A program made the position numbers and the translations under genes. From a candidate division KSB3 bacterium (GTDB lineage: Bacteria; Moduliflexota; Moduliflexia; Moduliflexales; Moduliflexaceae), in NCBI GenBank assembly GCA_002748425.1, contig PDSJ01000011.1, forward strand, positions 62,001-126,000: a stretch of 64,000 nucleotides of DNA. Reading direction: 5' to 3'. Below are positions 34,222 to 43,899 of the stretch, one piece after another. The notes beneath the pieces are model-generated. The model was not told where the DNA came from and searched no databases. It saw only the letters and a list, made by a program, of their open reading frames with translations. Positions within the stretch are counted from its first letter, which is position 1. Each line of letters starts with the position of its first letter.

Positions 34222-34250
34222 ATGTATTCTCAAAAACAAATTTGTGTCAA
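34222..34250 (-). promoter_or_regulatory. Possible promoter of the roadblock gene
   Basis: Minus strand TTGACA (34250-34245), overlapping a second TTGACT, with weak AATACA/ATACAT candidates 16-17 bases on. The -35 is strong and the -10 poor. Confidence 0.3.
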
Positions 34251-34375
34251 GTCAATATTTACAACGTCCATTTTTGCAAGAAGTCAGGCAAGCGATTCAC
34301 GCGCGACAAACGTACACCTGAATGGGATCGCAAGCACACAAGGCTCTCTGACATCAAAAAAACTCATAAAATTTC

Positions 34376-34404
34376 TTGACAAAAAAATCATGGTAATCGA
34401 TTAC
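34376..34404 (+). promoter_or_regulatory. Promoter region of the sugar-acid LacI gene
   Basis: Perfect -35 TTGACA at 34376-34381. The likely -10 zone (34399-34404) is buried in the first operator, as expected for direct repression. Confidence 0.5.
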
Positions 34405-34423
34405 CTCACAGTAACCGATTACC
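34392..34423 (+). promoter_or_regulatory. Tandem LacI-family operators
   Basis: A perfect 14-bp palindrome GGTAATCGATTACC (34392-34405) and a near copy AGTAACCGATTACC (34410-34423), centres 18 bp apart and each with the central CG typical of LacI/GalR sites. The half-site resembles that of the gluconate repressor family (GGTAAC). Both lie 30-60 bases before the regulator gene, implying autoregulation and control of the operon. Confidence 0.8.
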
Positions 34424-34455
34424 ATCGCATACGATCAGACCTTAAATAAAATCTC

Positions 34456-35460
34456 ATGGCGAGAGTCACCCTAAAAGATATCGCAGCTCAGGTTCACACC
34501 TCACCCAAAACAGTCTCAAAAGCTCTGAACAATCAACCCGGAGTCAGCGAGGAACTGCGGCAAAAGATAAAAGACATCGCCAGAGAGATGTATTACATTC
34601 CAAATCCTTTTGGAAAAGGGCTCAGCGGGAAGCCACCCAAAACAATCGGGATTATCGTACCGGATAATGTCAACCCATCGTATTCCCTCATGCTTCGAGG
34701 AATGGAAACGAAAGCTGCAGCCTTGCGCTACAGCATTATTTTAGGAAATTCCAATGAGGATATTGAACAGGAACGAGCATTAGTCAACGTATTGCTGGGA
34801 AAACATGTGGACGGCGTGATCGTCTGCCCGACCTACTATCCCGAAGCCAGCCCTAACGTCAAAATTCTGCAGCAGTTCAACATGCCGTATGTGCTCCTGA
34901 ATCGTGATCTTCGCGGGCAGCAGCATCCCTGCGTCAAAACGGATAACGTTCTGGCAGCCTGTCTGGCAGGGCGATATTTACTTCGTAAAGGGCATTTACA
35001 GATTATTCATGTAACACGTCAACATTCCGTCCCGGCTGTTGAAGAACGAATAGAAGGTCTGAAAAAAGCCTTTGACGAACAGAACATTCCATTTCGGGAC
35101 GAACAGATATTCCGGTGCTGCGAGATCAGCATTGAAAGCGGCTATCATGCGGCTCAGACGATTTTGCAACAGCACAGCGACTTTGACGCCGTGCTGGCCT
35201 TTAATGATATTATCGCTTTCGGTGTGATGAAGGCACTGCGGGAAGCGCAGTTGCGGATTCCTGACGATGTGGCAGTCATGGGATTCGACAACCTTATTTT
35301 TTCCGACATCTGCCTGCCACCGCTGACAAGTGTCAATCAAAACCTTCATGCTATTGGGACCGCTGCTATGGAACGATTATTGCAGCAAATCGAAGGGGAA
35401 GAAGCTCTCACACTGACCGAAGTGCCTGAGCCTTATATTGTCGAACGGGAATCGGTATAA
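34456..35460 (+). CDS. LacI-family regulator of the sugar-acid operon
   Basis: 334 residues. The HTH is at about residues 4-23 (TLKDIAAQVHTSPKTVSKAL), then the hinge and a sugar-binding-protein-like effector domain with LAFNDIIAFGVMKAL and DVAVMGFDN. No Shine-Dalgarno is seen before the ATG. It heads a five-gene rightward operon and is preceded by two matching operators, so it most likely represses its own operon until a sugar acid (gluconate or mannonate are the obvious candidates) binds. Confidence 0.9.
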   Translation: MARVTLKDIAAQVHTSPKTVSKALNNQPGVSEELRQKIKDIAREMYYIPNPFGKGLSGKPPKTIGIIVPDNVNPSYSLMLRGMETKAAALRYSIILGNSNEDIEQERALVNVLLGKHVDGVIVCPTYYPEASPNVKILQQFNMPYVLLNRDLRGQQHPCVKTDNVLAACLAGRYLLRKGHLQIIHVTRQHSVPAVEERIEGLKKAFDEQNIPFRDEQIFRCCEISIESGYHAAQTILQQHSDFDAVLAFNDIIAFGVMKALREAQLRIPDDVAVMGFDNLIFSDICLPPLTSVNQNLHAIGTAAMERLLQQIEGEEALTLTEVPEPYIVERESV

Positions 35461-35471
35461 GCCCGGATTTT

Positions 35472-35502
35472 GACCTGACAGCTTTCCAGAAACTCTCAGG
35501 TC
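35472..35502 (+). repeat. Intercistronic hairpin before the LarA-family gene
   Basis: GACCTGA (35472-35478) pairs perfectly with TCAGGTC (35496-35502); loop 17 bases. Confidence 0.4.
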
Positions 35503-35525
35503 TCCACAACAAGGAGGAAGACGCT

Positions 35526-36827
35526 ATGGCAACACTTTTTTCACACGGAGGGCCGACAGTCTCCATCGATCAGCAAGAAAAAGAGCGCAGCATGCGGAAC
35601 ATTCTTGGAAAGATTATCGAACAACTCGGGACAGTCCCGAAACGTGTCCTGCTGCTGCCGCCCGACATGAGCCGCTTTCATTCGGACGCCGGGAATTTAA
35701 TACAAATCATCTACACATATTTTTCTCCTGAAACACAGATCGACATTATGCCCGCCATTGGGACACACTATGCGATGACTGAGGAAGAAATCCGCGAGAT
35801 GTACGGAACTGAAATTCCTCTGGACTGTTTCAAAGAGCATGACTGGCGAAATGAGGTGACGGTTTTGGGGGAAGTCCCACCAGAAAAAATTCGCGAGTTC
35901 TCCGAAGGCGCACTGGAACTCTCGATGGAAGTCGGTGTCAACAACATCTTGTTGGAAGGCAATTACGATCTGATTCTTTCGATCGGTCAGATCGTGCCGC
36001 ACGAAGTGATCGGCATGGCAAATTTCACCAAAAATGTTTGCGTGGGCGTGGGCGGAGCGGACATGATCAATAAATCCCATTTTCTCGGTGCAGTCTACGG
36101 TATGGAAAAAATCATGGGACGCATAGACACCCCGGTTCGGAACGCTCTGGATCACGCGTTCCACAGTTTTCTCGGCGGATTACCGGTTTTTTTCATCATG
36201 ACTGTGATGGCTAAGGAACAGGATCAACTCGTTATGCGGGGACTGTTCTGTGGCGATAAAGATGGTGAAGCCTTCCGCATGGCAGCCCGGCTCAGTCAGC
36301 AAGTGAATCTGGACTTACTGGACGAACGAGTCGATACAATGGTCGTGTATCTCGATCCGTCGGAATTCAAATCCACCTGGATCGGCAATAAAGCTGTATA
36401 CCGTACACGTCTGGTCATGGCTGACGGCGGAAAGCTGATCATCCTGGCTCCCGGTTTAAAAGAATTTGGTGAAGATCCGGAAAACGATCGCTTAATCCGA
36501 AAGTACGGCTATCGCGGAACACCAGCAACCTTAGAGGCTGTCAAAGAAAACGAAGAACTCCAAAAGAGTCTGGGCGCGGCCGCGCACCTGATTCACGGGT
36601 CCAGTGAAGGACGGTTCAGCATTACGTATTGTCCTGGCCCCGGAGTCAGCCAGGCAGCGATCGAATCGGTCGGGTATCAGTATGCGAACTATGATGACAT
36701 GATCGCGCGCTATAATCCGAAACGCCTGCAAGACGGATGGAATACCATGGCTGACGGCGAAAAGGTTTTTTACGTCAGCAATCCGGCCCTGGGCTTATGG
36801 GCGCTGAAAGAACATTTCGAAGGCTGA
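35526..36827 (+). CDS. LarA-family nickel-pincer racemase/epimerase (possible D-gluconate 2-epimerase)
   Basis: 433 residues. LarA-type residues are visible in order: D47 and R50 in PPDMSR, H81 in IGTH, H159 and K169 in VPHEVIGMANFTKN (the lysine that would bind the nickel-pincer nucleotide) and H185 in NKSHFLG. LarA homologues racemise or epimerise 2-hydroxy acids, and one branch converts D-gluconate to D-mannonate. The neighbours (mannonate-type SDR, PfkB/KDG-kinase-like, Gnd) favour a sugar acid substrate. The cofactor-making genes larB, larC and larE are not in the window. A NikR gene lies downstream at 43320. Strong AAGGAGG ribosome site. Confidence 0.8.
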   Translation: MATLFSHGGPTVSIDQQEKERSMRNILGKIIEQLGTVPKRVLLLPPDMSRFHSDAGNLIQIIYTYFSPETQIDIMPAIGTHYAMTEEEIREMYGTEIPLDCFKEHDWRNEVTVLGEVPPEKIREFSEGALELSMEVGVNNILLEGNYDLILSIGQIVPHEVIGMANFTKNVCVGVGGADMINKSHFLGAVYGMEKIMGRIDTPVRNALDHAFHSFLGGLPVFFIMTVMAKEQDQLVMRGLFCGDKDGEAFRMAARLSQQVNLDLLDERVDTMVVYLDPSEFKSTWIGNKAVYRTRLVMADGGKLIILAPGLKEFGEDPENDRLIRKYGYRGTPATLEAVKENEELQKSLGAAAHLIHGSSEGRFSITYCPGPGVSQAAIESVGYQYANYDDMIARYNPKRLQDGWNTMADGEKVFYVSNPALGLWALKEHFEG

Positions 36828-36852
36828 ACATCGTTCATACATTATCACCAGA

Positions 36853-36879
36853 CGGTCGAAGCTGTTACGGCTTCAACCG
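36853..36879 (+). repeat. Intercistronic hairpin before the SDR gene
   Basis: CGGTCGAAGC (36853-36862) pairs with GCTTCAACCG (36870-36879) with one mismatch; loop 7 bases. Confidence 0.4.
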
Positions 36880-36904
36880 CCCGGAACAGGAGGAGAGCAA
36901 CAGC

Positions 36905-37756
36905 ATGAAAACTTATTCATTTGACGACCTGAAAGGGAAGGTATGTGTCATTACCGGCGGAGGAGGAGTGATCGGCACCTCCCTGGCAAAAGGCATCGCA
37001 ACGACTGGAGCCAAAATCGCGATTCTCGATGTAGTGCAGGACTTTGCCGACAAGACTGCCGCAGAGGTGTCGAAAATCCCTGGAGCCTCCGCGATCGGAG
37101 TGGCTGCCAACGTGTTGGACAAGGAATCGCTCAACAACGCTAAAAAAGAAATCAATCAACAACTCGGCAAGATCGACCTCCTGCTCAATTGTGCCGGAGG
37201 GAATTCCCCAAAAGCCACAGCTCAGGTGGAGATGATGGAAAATAGCGATCTTGCCAATCTGGAGAAAACATTTTTCGGACTGCAGCTGGAGGGCTTTCAA
37301 AAAGTTTTTGACCTCAATTTTCTTGGAACAGTACTCCCCACGATGGTCTTTGCGCTTGATATGCTCGATCAGGGAAAGGGAGTGATTCTGAATGTTTCGT
37401 CCATGAGCGCTTTGAAGCCCTTAAGCAAAGTGCCTGCATACTCTGCCGCAAAAGCAAGCATTAATAATCTCACCGAATGGCTGGCAACCCATTTTGCGAA
37501 AACGAATATTCGTGTCAACGCAATTGCTCCGGGTTTCTTCCTGACGACGCAAAATAAATTCCTGTTGGTTGACGAAGAAAGCGGAAAATTTACGACGCGT
37601 GGACAAAAAGTCATTGACGGGACGCCGATGGGACGTTTCGGCGATCCAGAAGAATTGTGCGGCACCGTGCTCTATCTTTTATCCGATGTTTCAGCCTTTG
37701 TTACCGGCGTTGTTATCCCTGTTGACGGCGGTTTCAATGCCTATTCAGGGGTCTAG
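36905..37756 (+). CDS. SDR-family oxidoreductase, D-mannonate/D-fructuronate type
   Basis: 283 residues from ATG 36905, preceded by AGGAGGAGAG; a longer in-frame start inside the previous gene is rejected. The Rossmann glycine motif is at 18-25 (GGGGVIG), the NSS-type motif is VSSMSALKP, and the catalytic Y179 and K183 are in YSAAKAS. It ends in VIPVDGGFNAYSG. It resembles the SDR-type mannonate oxidoreductases (non-orthologous UxuB) found in Thermotoga and Firmicutes, which reduce fructuronate to mannonate. In the operon it would share mannonate with the LarA-family epimerase. Confidence 0.8.
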   Translation: MKTYSFDDLKGKVCVITGGGGVIGTSLAKGIATTGAKIAILDVVQDFADKTAAEVSKIPGASAIGVAANVLDKESLNNAKKEINQQLGKIDLLLNCAGGNSPKATAQVEMMENSDLANLEKTFFGLQLEGFQKVFDLNFLGTVLPTMVFALDMLDQGKGVILNVSSMSALKPLSKVPAYSAAKASINNLTEWLATHFAKTNIRVNAIAPGFFLTTQNKFLLVDEESGKFTTRGQKVIDGTPMGRFGDPEELCGTVLYLLSDVSAFVTGVVIPVDGGFNAYSGV

Positions 37757-37785
37757 TATTCAGAGCTCAACATCTTTGAGTCCTG

Positions 37786-37816
37786 GGACTTGCCTTGGTC
37801 CACGTCGGGCGAGTCC
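37786..37816 (+). repeat. Intercistronic hairpin before the PfkB gene
   Basis: GGACTTGCC (37786-37794) pairs with GGCGAGTCC (37808-37816) including one G-U; loop 13 bases. Confidence 0.4.
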
Positions 37817-37869
37817 TTCTCAAGCCCCTCAAACACGTAACCATTTACAGACCTGCAGGAGAGTATCGT

Positions 37870-38949
37870 ATGAGTCTTGAACTGAGAAAAGCGTATACAT
37901 ATTGTCTCGTCATCCCGACAAGCATGGGAGTTCGCCTCACTCCGGCCAACGGCCAGCCAGTGCATTTCGGAGGCACGTTCAACATCCAGGTGACCAGCGC
38001 CGAATCAAACGTCGGAACCGTGTCGTCCTATCTGGGGTTGCCGGTCAAGATCCTGACGACTTTTGTGAAAGGCAGCCCGATTGCCCGCTTAATCAAAGAC
38101 GATCTGGCAAGCCGTCACATGGATTACGAAGGTAAAGACGTGGAGCCGGACGGCCCCTGGGGAGTGCGTCATCAAATCAATATTGCCGACACCGGGTACG
38201 GCTCACGGGGTCCTCGCGTCTATAACGACCGCGCTGGTGAGGTCGGAAGAACGTTAAATGTCAAGGATTTCGATCTGGAACGGATTTTCGGACAGGACGG
38301 TGCGCAAATCGTCCACATGTCTGGTCTGATTGCTGCTATGTCACCGGAAACCGGAGAGTTCTGCCTCGAAATCGCCAGAGCTGCCCAAAAATACGGCACA
38401 CGCATTTCCTTTGATCTGAACCATCGCGCGTCGTTCTGGAAAGGCCGCGAAAAAGAGTTGTCTAAAATTTTTACTGAAATCGCGGGCCTGGCGGATATTC
38501 TTGTTGGAAACGAGGAAGATTTTCAGCTTTGCCTCGGCATCGAAGGGCCGGAAGCCGGCGGAAAAGATTTGGCTGCGAAAATCGAAAATTTCAAAGGCAT
38601 GATCAATCGGGTCAAAGCCGCCTATCCTCATCCTTCAGTCTATGCCACGACTCTGCGCCAAGTCGTTGACGCCAATAAGCACATGTGGGGCGCAATTCTC
38701 TCGGAAGGTGACAATTGGCATGTGGTCGAACCGCGTCCGATTACGGTCCTCGATCGTATCGGCGGCGGCGACAGCTTTGTCGGAGGGATGCTGTATGCGA
38801 TTCTAAAGGGTTGGGAACCTGAAAAATGGGTCCAGTTCGGCTGGGCCAACGGCGCATTGACCACGACCTTTCTGACTGATTACAGTCAACCAGCCGACGA
38901 AGAACAGATCTGGAGTATCTGGGCGGGCAACGCACGGGTAAAACGATAA
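37870..38949 (+). CDS. PfkB-family carbohydrate kinase, likely 2-keto-3-deoxygluconate kinase
   Basis: 359 residues from ATG 37870, which has GCAGGAGAG nearby; an upstream in-frame ATG lacks this. PfkB features: GGTFNIQVTSAES near the N-terminus, the SFDLNHR strand, and signature 2 DRIGGGDSFVGGMLY near 297 with the catalytic aspartate. KDG kinase is the best fit from the operon: LarA-type epimerase and SDR both lead to mannonate, which after dehydration gives KDG. The dehydratase (UxuA) and KDPG aldolase are not in the window. Another sugar kinase activity cannot be excluded. Confidence 0.82.
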   Translation: MSLELRKAYTYCLVIPTSMGVRLTPANGQPVHFGGTFNIQVTSAESNVGTVSSYLGLPVKILTTFVKGSPIARLIKDDLASRHMDYEGKDVEPDGPWGVRHQINIADTGYGSRGPRVYNDRAGEVGRTLNVKDFDLERIFGQDGAQIVHMSGLIAAMSPETGEFCLEIARAAQKYGTRISFDLNHRASFWKGREKELSKIFTEIAGLADILVGNEEDFQLCLGIEGPEAGGKDLAAKIENFKGMINRVKAAYPHPSVYATTLRQVVDANKHMWGAILSEGDNWHVVEPRPITVLDRIGGGDSFVGGMLYAILKGWEPEKWVQFGWANGALTTTFLTDYSQPADEEQIWSIWAGNARVKR

Positions 38950-38980
38950 AACTCATCATAATATTAAGGAATATCGCGAA

Positions 38981-39037
38981 GACGCGGCGGCGGAAAAATT
39001 GTATCCTTTGTGAAAATTTTTCCGACGGTGTTGCGTC
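38981..39037 (+). repeat. Intercistronic hairpin before gnd
   Basis: CGGAAAAATT (38991-39000) and AATTTTTCCG (39015-39024) pair perfectly. Outer GACGC (38981-38985) and GCGTC (39033-39037) add to the stem. It ends 17 bases before the gnd start and may affect its translation. Confidence 0.5.
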
Positions 39038-39054
39038 TCCGCGCTACACATGTT

Positions 39055-40506
<1,452 letters not shown>

Positions 40507-40510
40507 CTGT

Positions 40511-40557
40511 TTCAGGGTTCAGTCTGTCACATTCGATGCCGACGACTGAACCCTGAA
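40511..40557 (+). terminator. Terminator-like hairpin after gnd
   Basis: Perfect 14-bp arms TTCAGGGTTCAGTC (40511-40524) and GACTGAACCCTGAA (40544-40557), loop 19 bases, followed by TTC but no long T-run. It closes the operon five bases after the stop. Confidence 0.6.
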
Positions 40558-40754
40558 TTCTACGAACTGTCCGTTTTCAGCAGCTCATCATCCTTCAGCG
40601 CATCCTCAGGCAGCAGATCACAAACATTTTTCATTTTTTGCTTGACTGCATTTTTTGCAAGAATCAAGAATTATCATATATGGTTTACAAACCAGTAGTC
40701 ATTTCGTCAAGACTCTATCCGGTAATTGTGCCTCGTTATCAAGGAGAAAACAGC

Positions 40755-43229
40755 ATGTTACAGTTAAAGATCCATAAAAGTGTCGTGTTTCTCAGTCTCC
40801 TTCTCAGCCTCATATATTTCTCACTCTCTGCCAATGCTCAGGAAGACGTCGTTCAGATTGCCTCGACAGGCCTGCCTGTCACAGCGGCGCAAGAGGATAC
40901 CCTTCCTCAGGGAGCCGTTGTCCATCTCCGAGTCAATAATCTGGAACTCTTGCTGGAAAACATTGATACCTTGCTGACGAGTTTCGTTCCGGAGCAGGCT
41001 GCTCCACCTGAGTTTCAAGCGTTTCTGCAGTCAGAACATCCATTTTTAGCCTTTTTGACCACACAAATGTTTGGCCGGGAAATGCCGGCCAATTCGCTTT
41101 CAACGATGTTCGGAATTTCCTTACATGCACCGCTCAGCTTTTCATTCTATCCGATGGATCCGAGACAAGGCTTTGTCCTGAGCGTTCCGATTGCTGATTT
41201 TCAAGGGTTTACCGAAATGCTTCATAATATCTTGCAGCCTGACACGTTGAGTCTCGAAAGTGCTGAAGGAATGAATTACTACTCCATTCAGCCAGGGATA
41301 TCTTATATGCCTGAAGAGATTTATCTGCTCACCTCCGATACGCAGGCTTTCTTCTGTGCTTCGCTGCAAACAGCCCAAATGCTTGCCAATGGCGGTGTTG
41401 AGAAATTAAACTCCGAATCGCTGTACCATAAGGGCATCGAGAAGTACGCCGGGCACGATCTGCTTGTGCTGCTGAGTCCGGCCTTTATCAAAGCACAAAT
41501 CCCACTGATACAAGATTCCCTTTCAGGAGCATTGGAGCCACTGTTCCAACAGCTGCGTACGGCGATCAGACAGAGCACCGAAGAGTATCGTAGCGTGAAT
41601 ATACGCTTACGCTGGCAATTTGGTGTTGAGAATCTCGATCAACTTCTCGATTTTATCGAAGCCTATACAACAGCGTTTTATCAGACCGGTCTGGAGTGGG
41701 TTGCCCGCCGGCTGCAAGAACTCGATGGCTTAGCTCTTGCAATCGATCTCGATCGGAGCATTCAGCAGCTATCAACAACACTTTACACGCAGGATGTGAA
41801 GCCTGAACATTTTGCCGTGCCGCTGCCGCTTCCCGAGATCAAAAACGCTCTCGCTGCTCTGCCGGGCAGTAAATTTGCTGTCAACATCACCGGGCAGACT
41901 CAGCCCTATTCGCCATCCCGCTTTCTCCAGGATTTCCTCTTTGCCGCTGAACAAGAGCTGAAAAAGCGGAAATTACCGCTCCAGACATTCTCTGCCCTGA
42001 AGCAAGTCATTGCTGAACAGCAGCACATCACTCCGCTGAGCTCCAAAACTCCCTGGACCATGAGCACCATTCTGACATCTACTGAGGCGCTCCCCTGGGA
42101 AGATTCTGACAGCTTAACAGATCTCCTCGTGCAAATGATGGACATTCCTTTGTCGCTGCCCTTGCTGATGGGCACCAAAATGATGCCTGAAATGGAGATC
42201 ACGCAGGTAAAATCCCATTTTGAGGACATGGCCAAGACGAAAAACGCCAACGCCCTGACGCTCCAGGATTTTTATGCCCGGCTTGCGCTGACACAGCCAT
42301 TCTTCGAAGGTAGCAGCACGTTTTACAGTAGTGATTATGACGAAGGAATCACTGCCCTGGTGTTCGAAAATAACTATCGCACCCGGCGTGGCTATTTCGG
42401 CTATCAGCAACATGAGTGGATCAATCGTCGTATCATCTTGTCTGAAAATAAAAACGGCTATACCTATCTTTACGACTTTCTTCCGGATGAAGAAATTCAA
42501 AATGCCCTCATACACGCCGATCCAGAAGCAATATCACCAGCTTTGCTGGAACTGTTCGACCTTGTTCCGAAAGATGCGAACAGCGTGAATATGCTGAGAG
42601 TACTCCCGGCCGTTTCGAACGGAATTTATGCGCTGACAATATTTGAACAGATCGCCTTTCAAGAACTCGATCGATTTTTGAAACATGCAGAGGAGATTCT
42701 CAGTGATCTAGAAGGCGATGCTGTCGAAGAAGCGCTTTTAAGAGCAGGAATCGCCATTCCGGTACTGGCAATGCAGTTGAAACGTGACGACGACAACGGG
42801 AGCTTGTATTGTGTGTTACCGGGCGGTCTATACTACCCGCGATCGTCTGTGGCCTCAGTTGTCCAGGAACTGTTCAACGATTTTAACGAAGGGCTTGATC
42901 GAGTCGGCGGCAGCCTCGCCTTCAGTACCGTGAGAGCCGGTGAGCTCGAATATACAGCCCTGCAACGCAGCGATGGGGTGGCTCTGCTGATGAAGACCTT
43001 AGGAAACAAGGTGTTCGAGAAATACTTCAGCACACCTGACGGAATAAATCGACTTGTCTCGCAGCTCACCCATCCCAAGGATCGCGCCATCGGCACAGAT
43101 ACGCTCCTGTTTACAAATGCTTTATGGGAAGATATCCGAAAGCTCCTCGAAGATTCTGGAGATGAAGACCTGCGTGAACTGGCTGACATTCTCGTGCCTC
43201 TGGAAGACACGGAGGGGGCAACAGAGTAG
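40755..43229 (+). CDS. Large exported DUF3352-like protein
   Basis: 824 residues from ATG 40755, which has AAGGAG eight bases ahead; an in-frame ATG 117 bases upstream is less likely. The signal peptide (KSVVFLSLLLSLIYFSLSANA) is clear. The mature part resembles DUF3352-type exported proteins: LPQGAVVHLRVNNLELLLENID near the start, then alternating amphipathic strands and helices with repeated ALPGSKFAVNITG and PDAIS-like segments. No enzyme motif. These large secreted proteins are of unknown role. It is preceded by 248 bp containing the gnd terminator and a lone TTGACT. Confidence 0.65.
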   Translation: MLQLKIHKSVVFLSLLLSLIYFSLSANAQEDVVQIASTGLPVTAAQEDTLPQGAVVHLRVNNLELLLENIDTLLTSFVPEQAAPPEFQAFLQSEHPFLAFLTTQMFGREMPANSLSTMFGISLHAPLSFSFYPMDPRQGFVLSVPIADFQGFTEMLHNILQPDTLSLESAEGMNYYSIQPGISYMPEEIYLLTSDTQAFFCASLQTAQMLANGGVEKLNSESLYHKGIEKYAGHDLLVLLSPAFIKAQIPLIQDSLSGALEPLFQQLRTAIRQSTEEYRSVNIRLRWQFGVENLDQLLDFIEAYTTAFYQTGLEWVARRLQELDGLALAIDLDRSIQQLSTTLYTQDVKPEHFAVPLPLPEIKNALAALPGSKFAVNITGQTQPYSPSRFLQDFLFAAEQELKKRKLPLQTFSALKQVIAEQQHITPLSSKTPWTMSTILTSTEALPWEDSDSLTDLLVQMMDIPLSLPLLMGTKMMPEMEITQVKSHFEDMAKTKNANALTLQDFYARLALTQPFFEGSSTFYSSDYDEGITALVFENNYRTRRGYFGYQQHEWINRRIILSENKNGYTYLYDFLPDEEIQNALIHADPEAISPALLELFDLVPKDANSVNMLRVLPAVSNGIYALTIFEQIAFQELDRFLKHAEEILSDLEGDAVEEALLRAGIAIPVLAMQLKRDDDNGSLYCVLPGGLYYPRSSVASVVQELFNDFNEGLDRVGGSLAFSTVRAGELEYTALQRSDGVALLMKTLGNKVFEKYFSTPDGINRLVSQLTHPKDRAIGTDTLLFTNALWEDIRKLLEDSGDEDLRELADILVPLEDTEGATE

Positions 43230-43262
43230 AGGGCAGACTCTTCATGTCGAAAAGGAATCCAG

Positions 43263-43299
43263 AATTCTCAGACAGTGTAGCGCTGTCTGAGAATTTTTT
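43263..43299 (+). terminator. Rho-independent terminator
   Basis: Perfect 13-bp stem AATTCTCAGACAG (43263-43275)/CTGTCTGAGAATT (43283-43295), 7-base loop, followed by TTTT. It separates the DUF3352-like gene from convergent nikR and could serve both. Confidence 0.85.
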
Positions 43300-43319
43300 G
43301 ATCCACGCCGTTTGCAGGC

Positions 43320-43754
43320 TCAGTACAATTCCCTGCCAGTGCTGCTCATCGTGAGTTTGCCATGTTTGACGCCTTTGGTGCCGATTAAAACATCTGCCAG
43401 GCTTTCGATGGTTTTGCTCTGCCCTTTCAGAATCAGGACTTCCAGGCAATTGTGGGCATCAAGATGAACATGGATCGTTGAAATGATATTTTGATGACGA
43501 TCGTGCTGGAGTTTGGCGAGGCGGTCGTTGAGTTCACGGAACTCATGATCATAGACCAGGGTCAGTGTACCGACCACTTCTTCATCACGCTGTGTCCACG
43601 CATATTCTACCAGGCGATCCCGGATCAGATCGCGGATCGCTTCTGAGCGGTTGGCATAACATTTTTCCGTAATCATCTCATCGAATTTCTCAAGCAGTCT
43701 GGCATTTGCAGAAACGCCAAAACGGATCGAGTGCTCTGTTTTTTTAGACCTCAT
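43320..43754 (-). CDS. nikR: Nickel-responsive ribbon-helix-helix regulator NikR
   Basis: 144 residues. The N-terminal ribbon-helix-helix ([20 protein letters not shown], then [11 protein letters not shown]) is followed by an ACT-like metal-binding domain. All four nickel ligands are present with the exact E. coli spacing: H84, H95, H97 and C103. NikR represses nickel uptake when nickel is sufficient. No nickel transporter is adjacent here. The nearest nickel-dependent gene is the LarA-family epimerase 7 kb away, so a regulatory link is possible but unproven. No clear ribosome site. Confidence 0.92.
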   Translation of the reverse strand: MRSKKTEHSIRFGVSANARLLEKFDEMITEKCYANRSEAIRDLIRDRLVEYAWTQRDEEVVGTLTLVYDHEFRELNDRLAKLQHDRHQNIISTIHVHLDAHNCLEVLILKGQSKTIESLADVLIGTKGVKHGKLTMSSTGRELY

Positions 43755-43899
43755 GATCGCGTTCTGAACGGAGTGTTGGAGTCCTGAGAACTTGATTCGT
43801 CTACAGACCGCCAGCGCAGGAACTCACCACTCCCTTCTTTTCACTTCATTACTCTGTCGACTTTGATTTATGCGTCAAAACCAGCCGGCAGCTCCGAAT

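Noticed and set aside
40638..40754. Extended N-terminus of the DUF3352-like protein
   Set aside because: The ATG at 40755 has the only good ribosome site and starts directly at the signal peptide.
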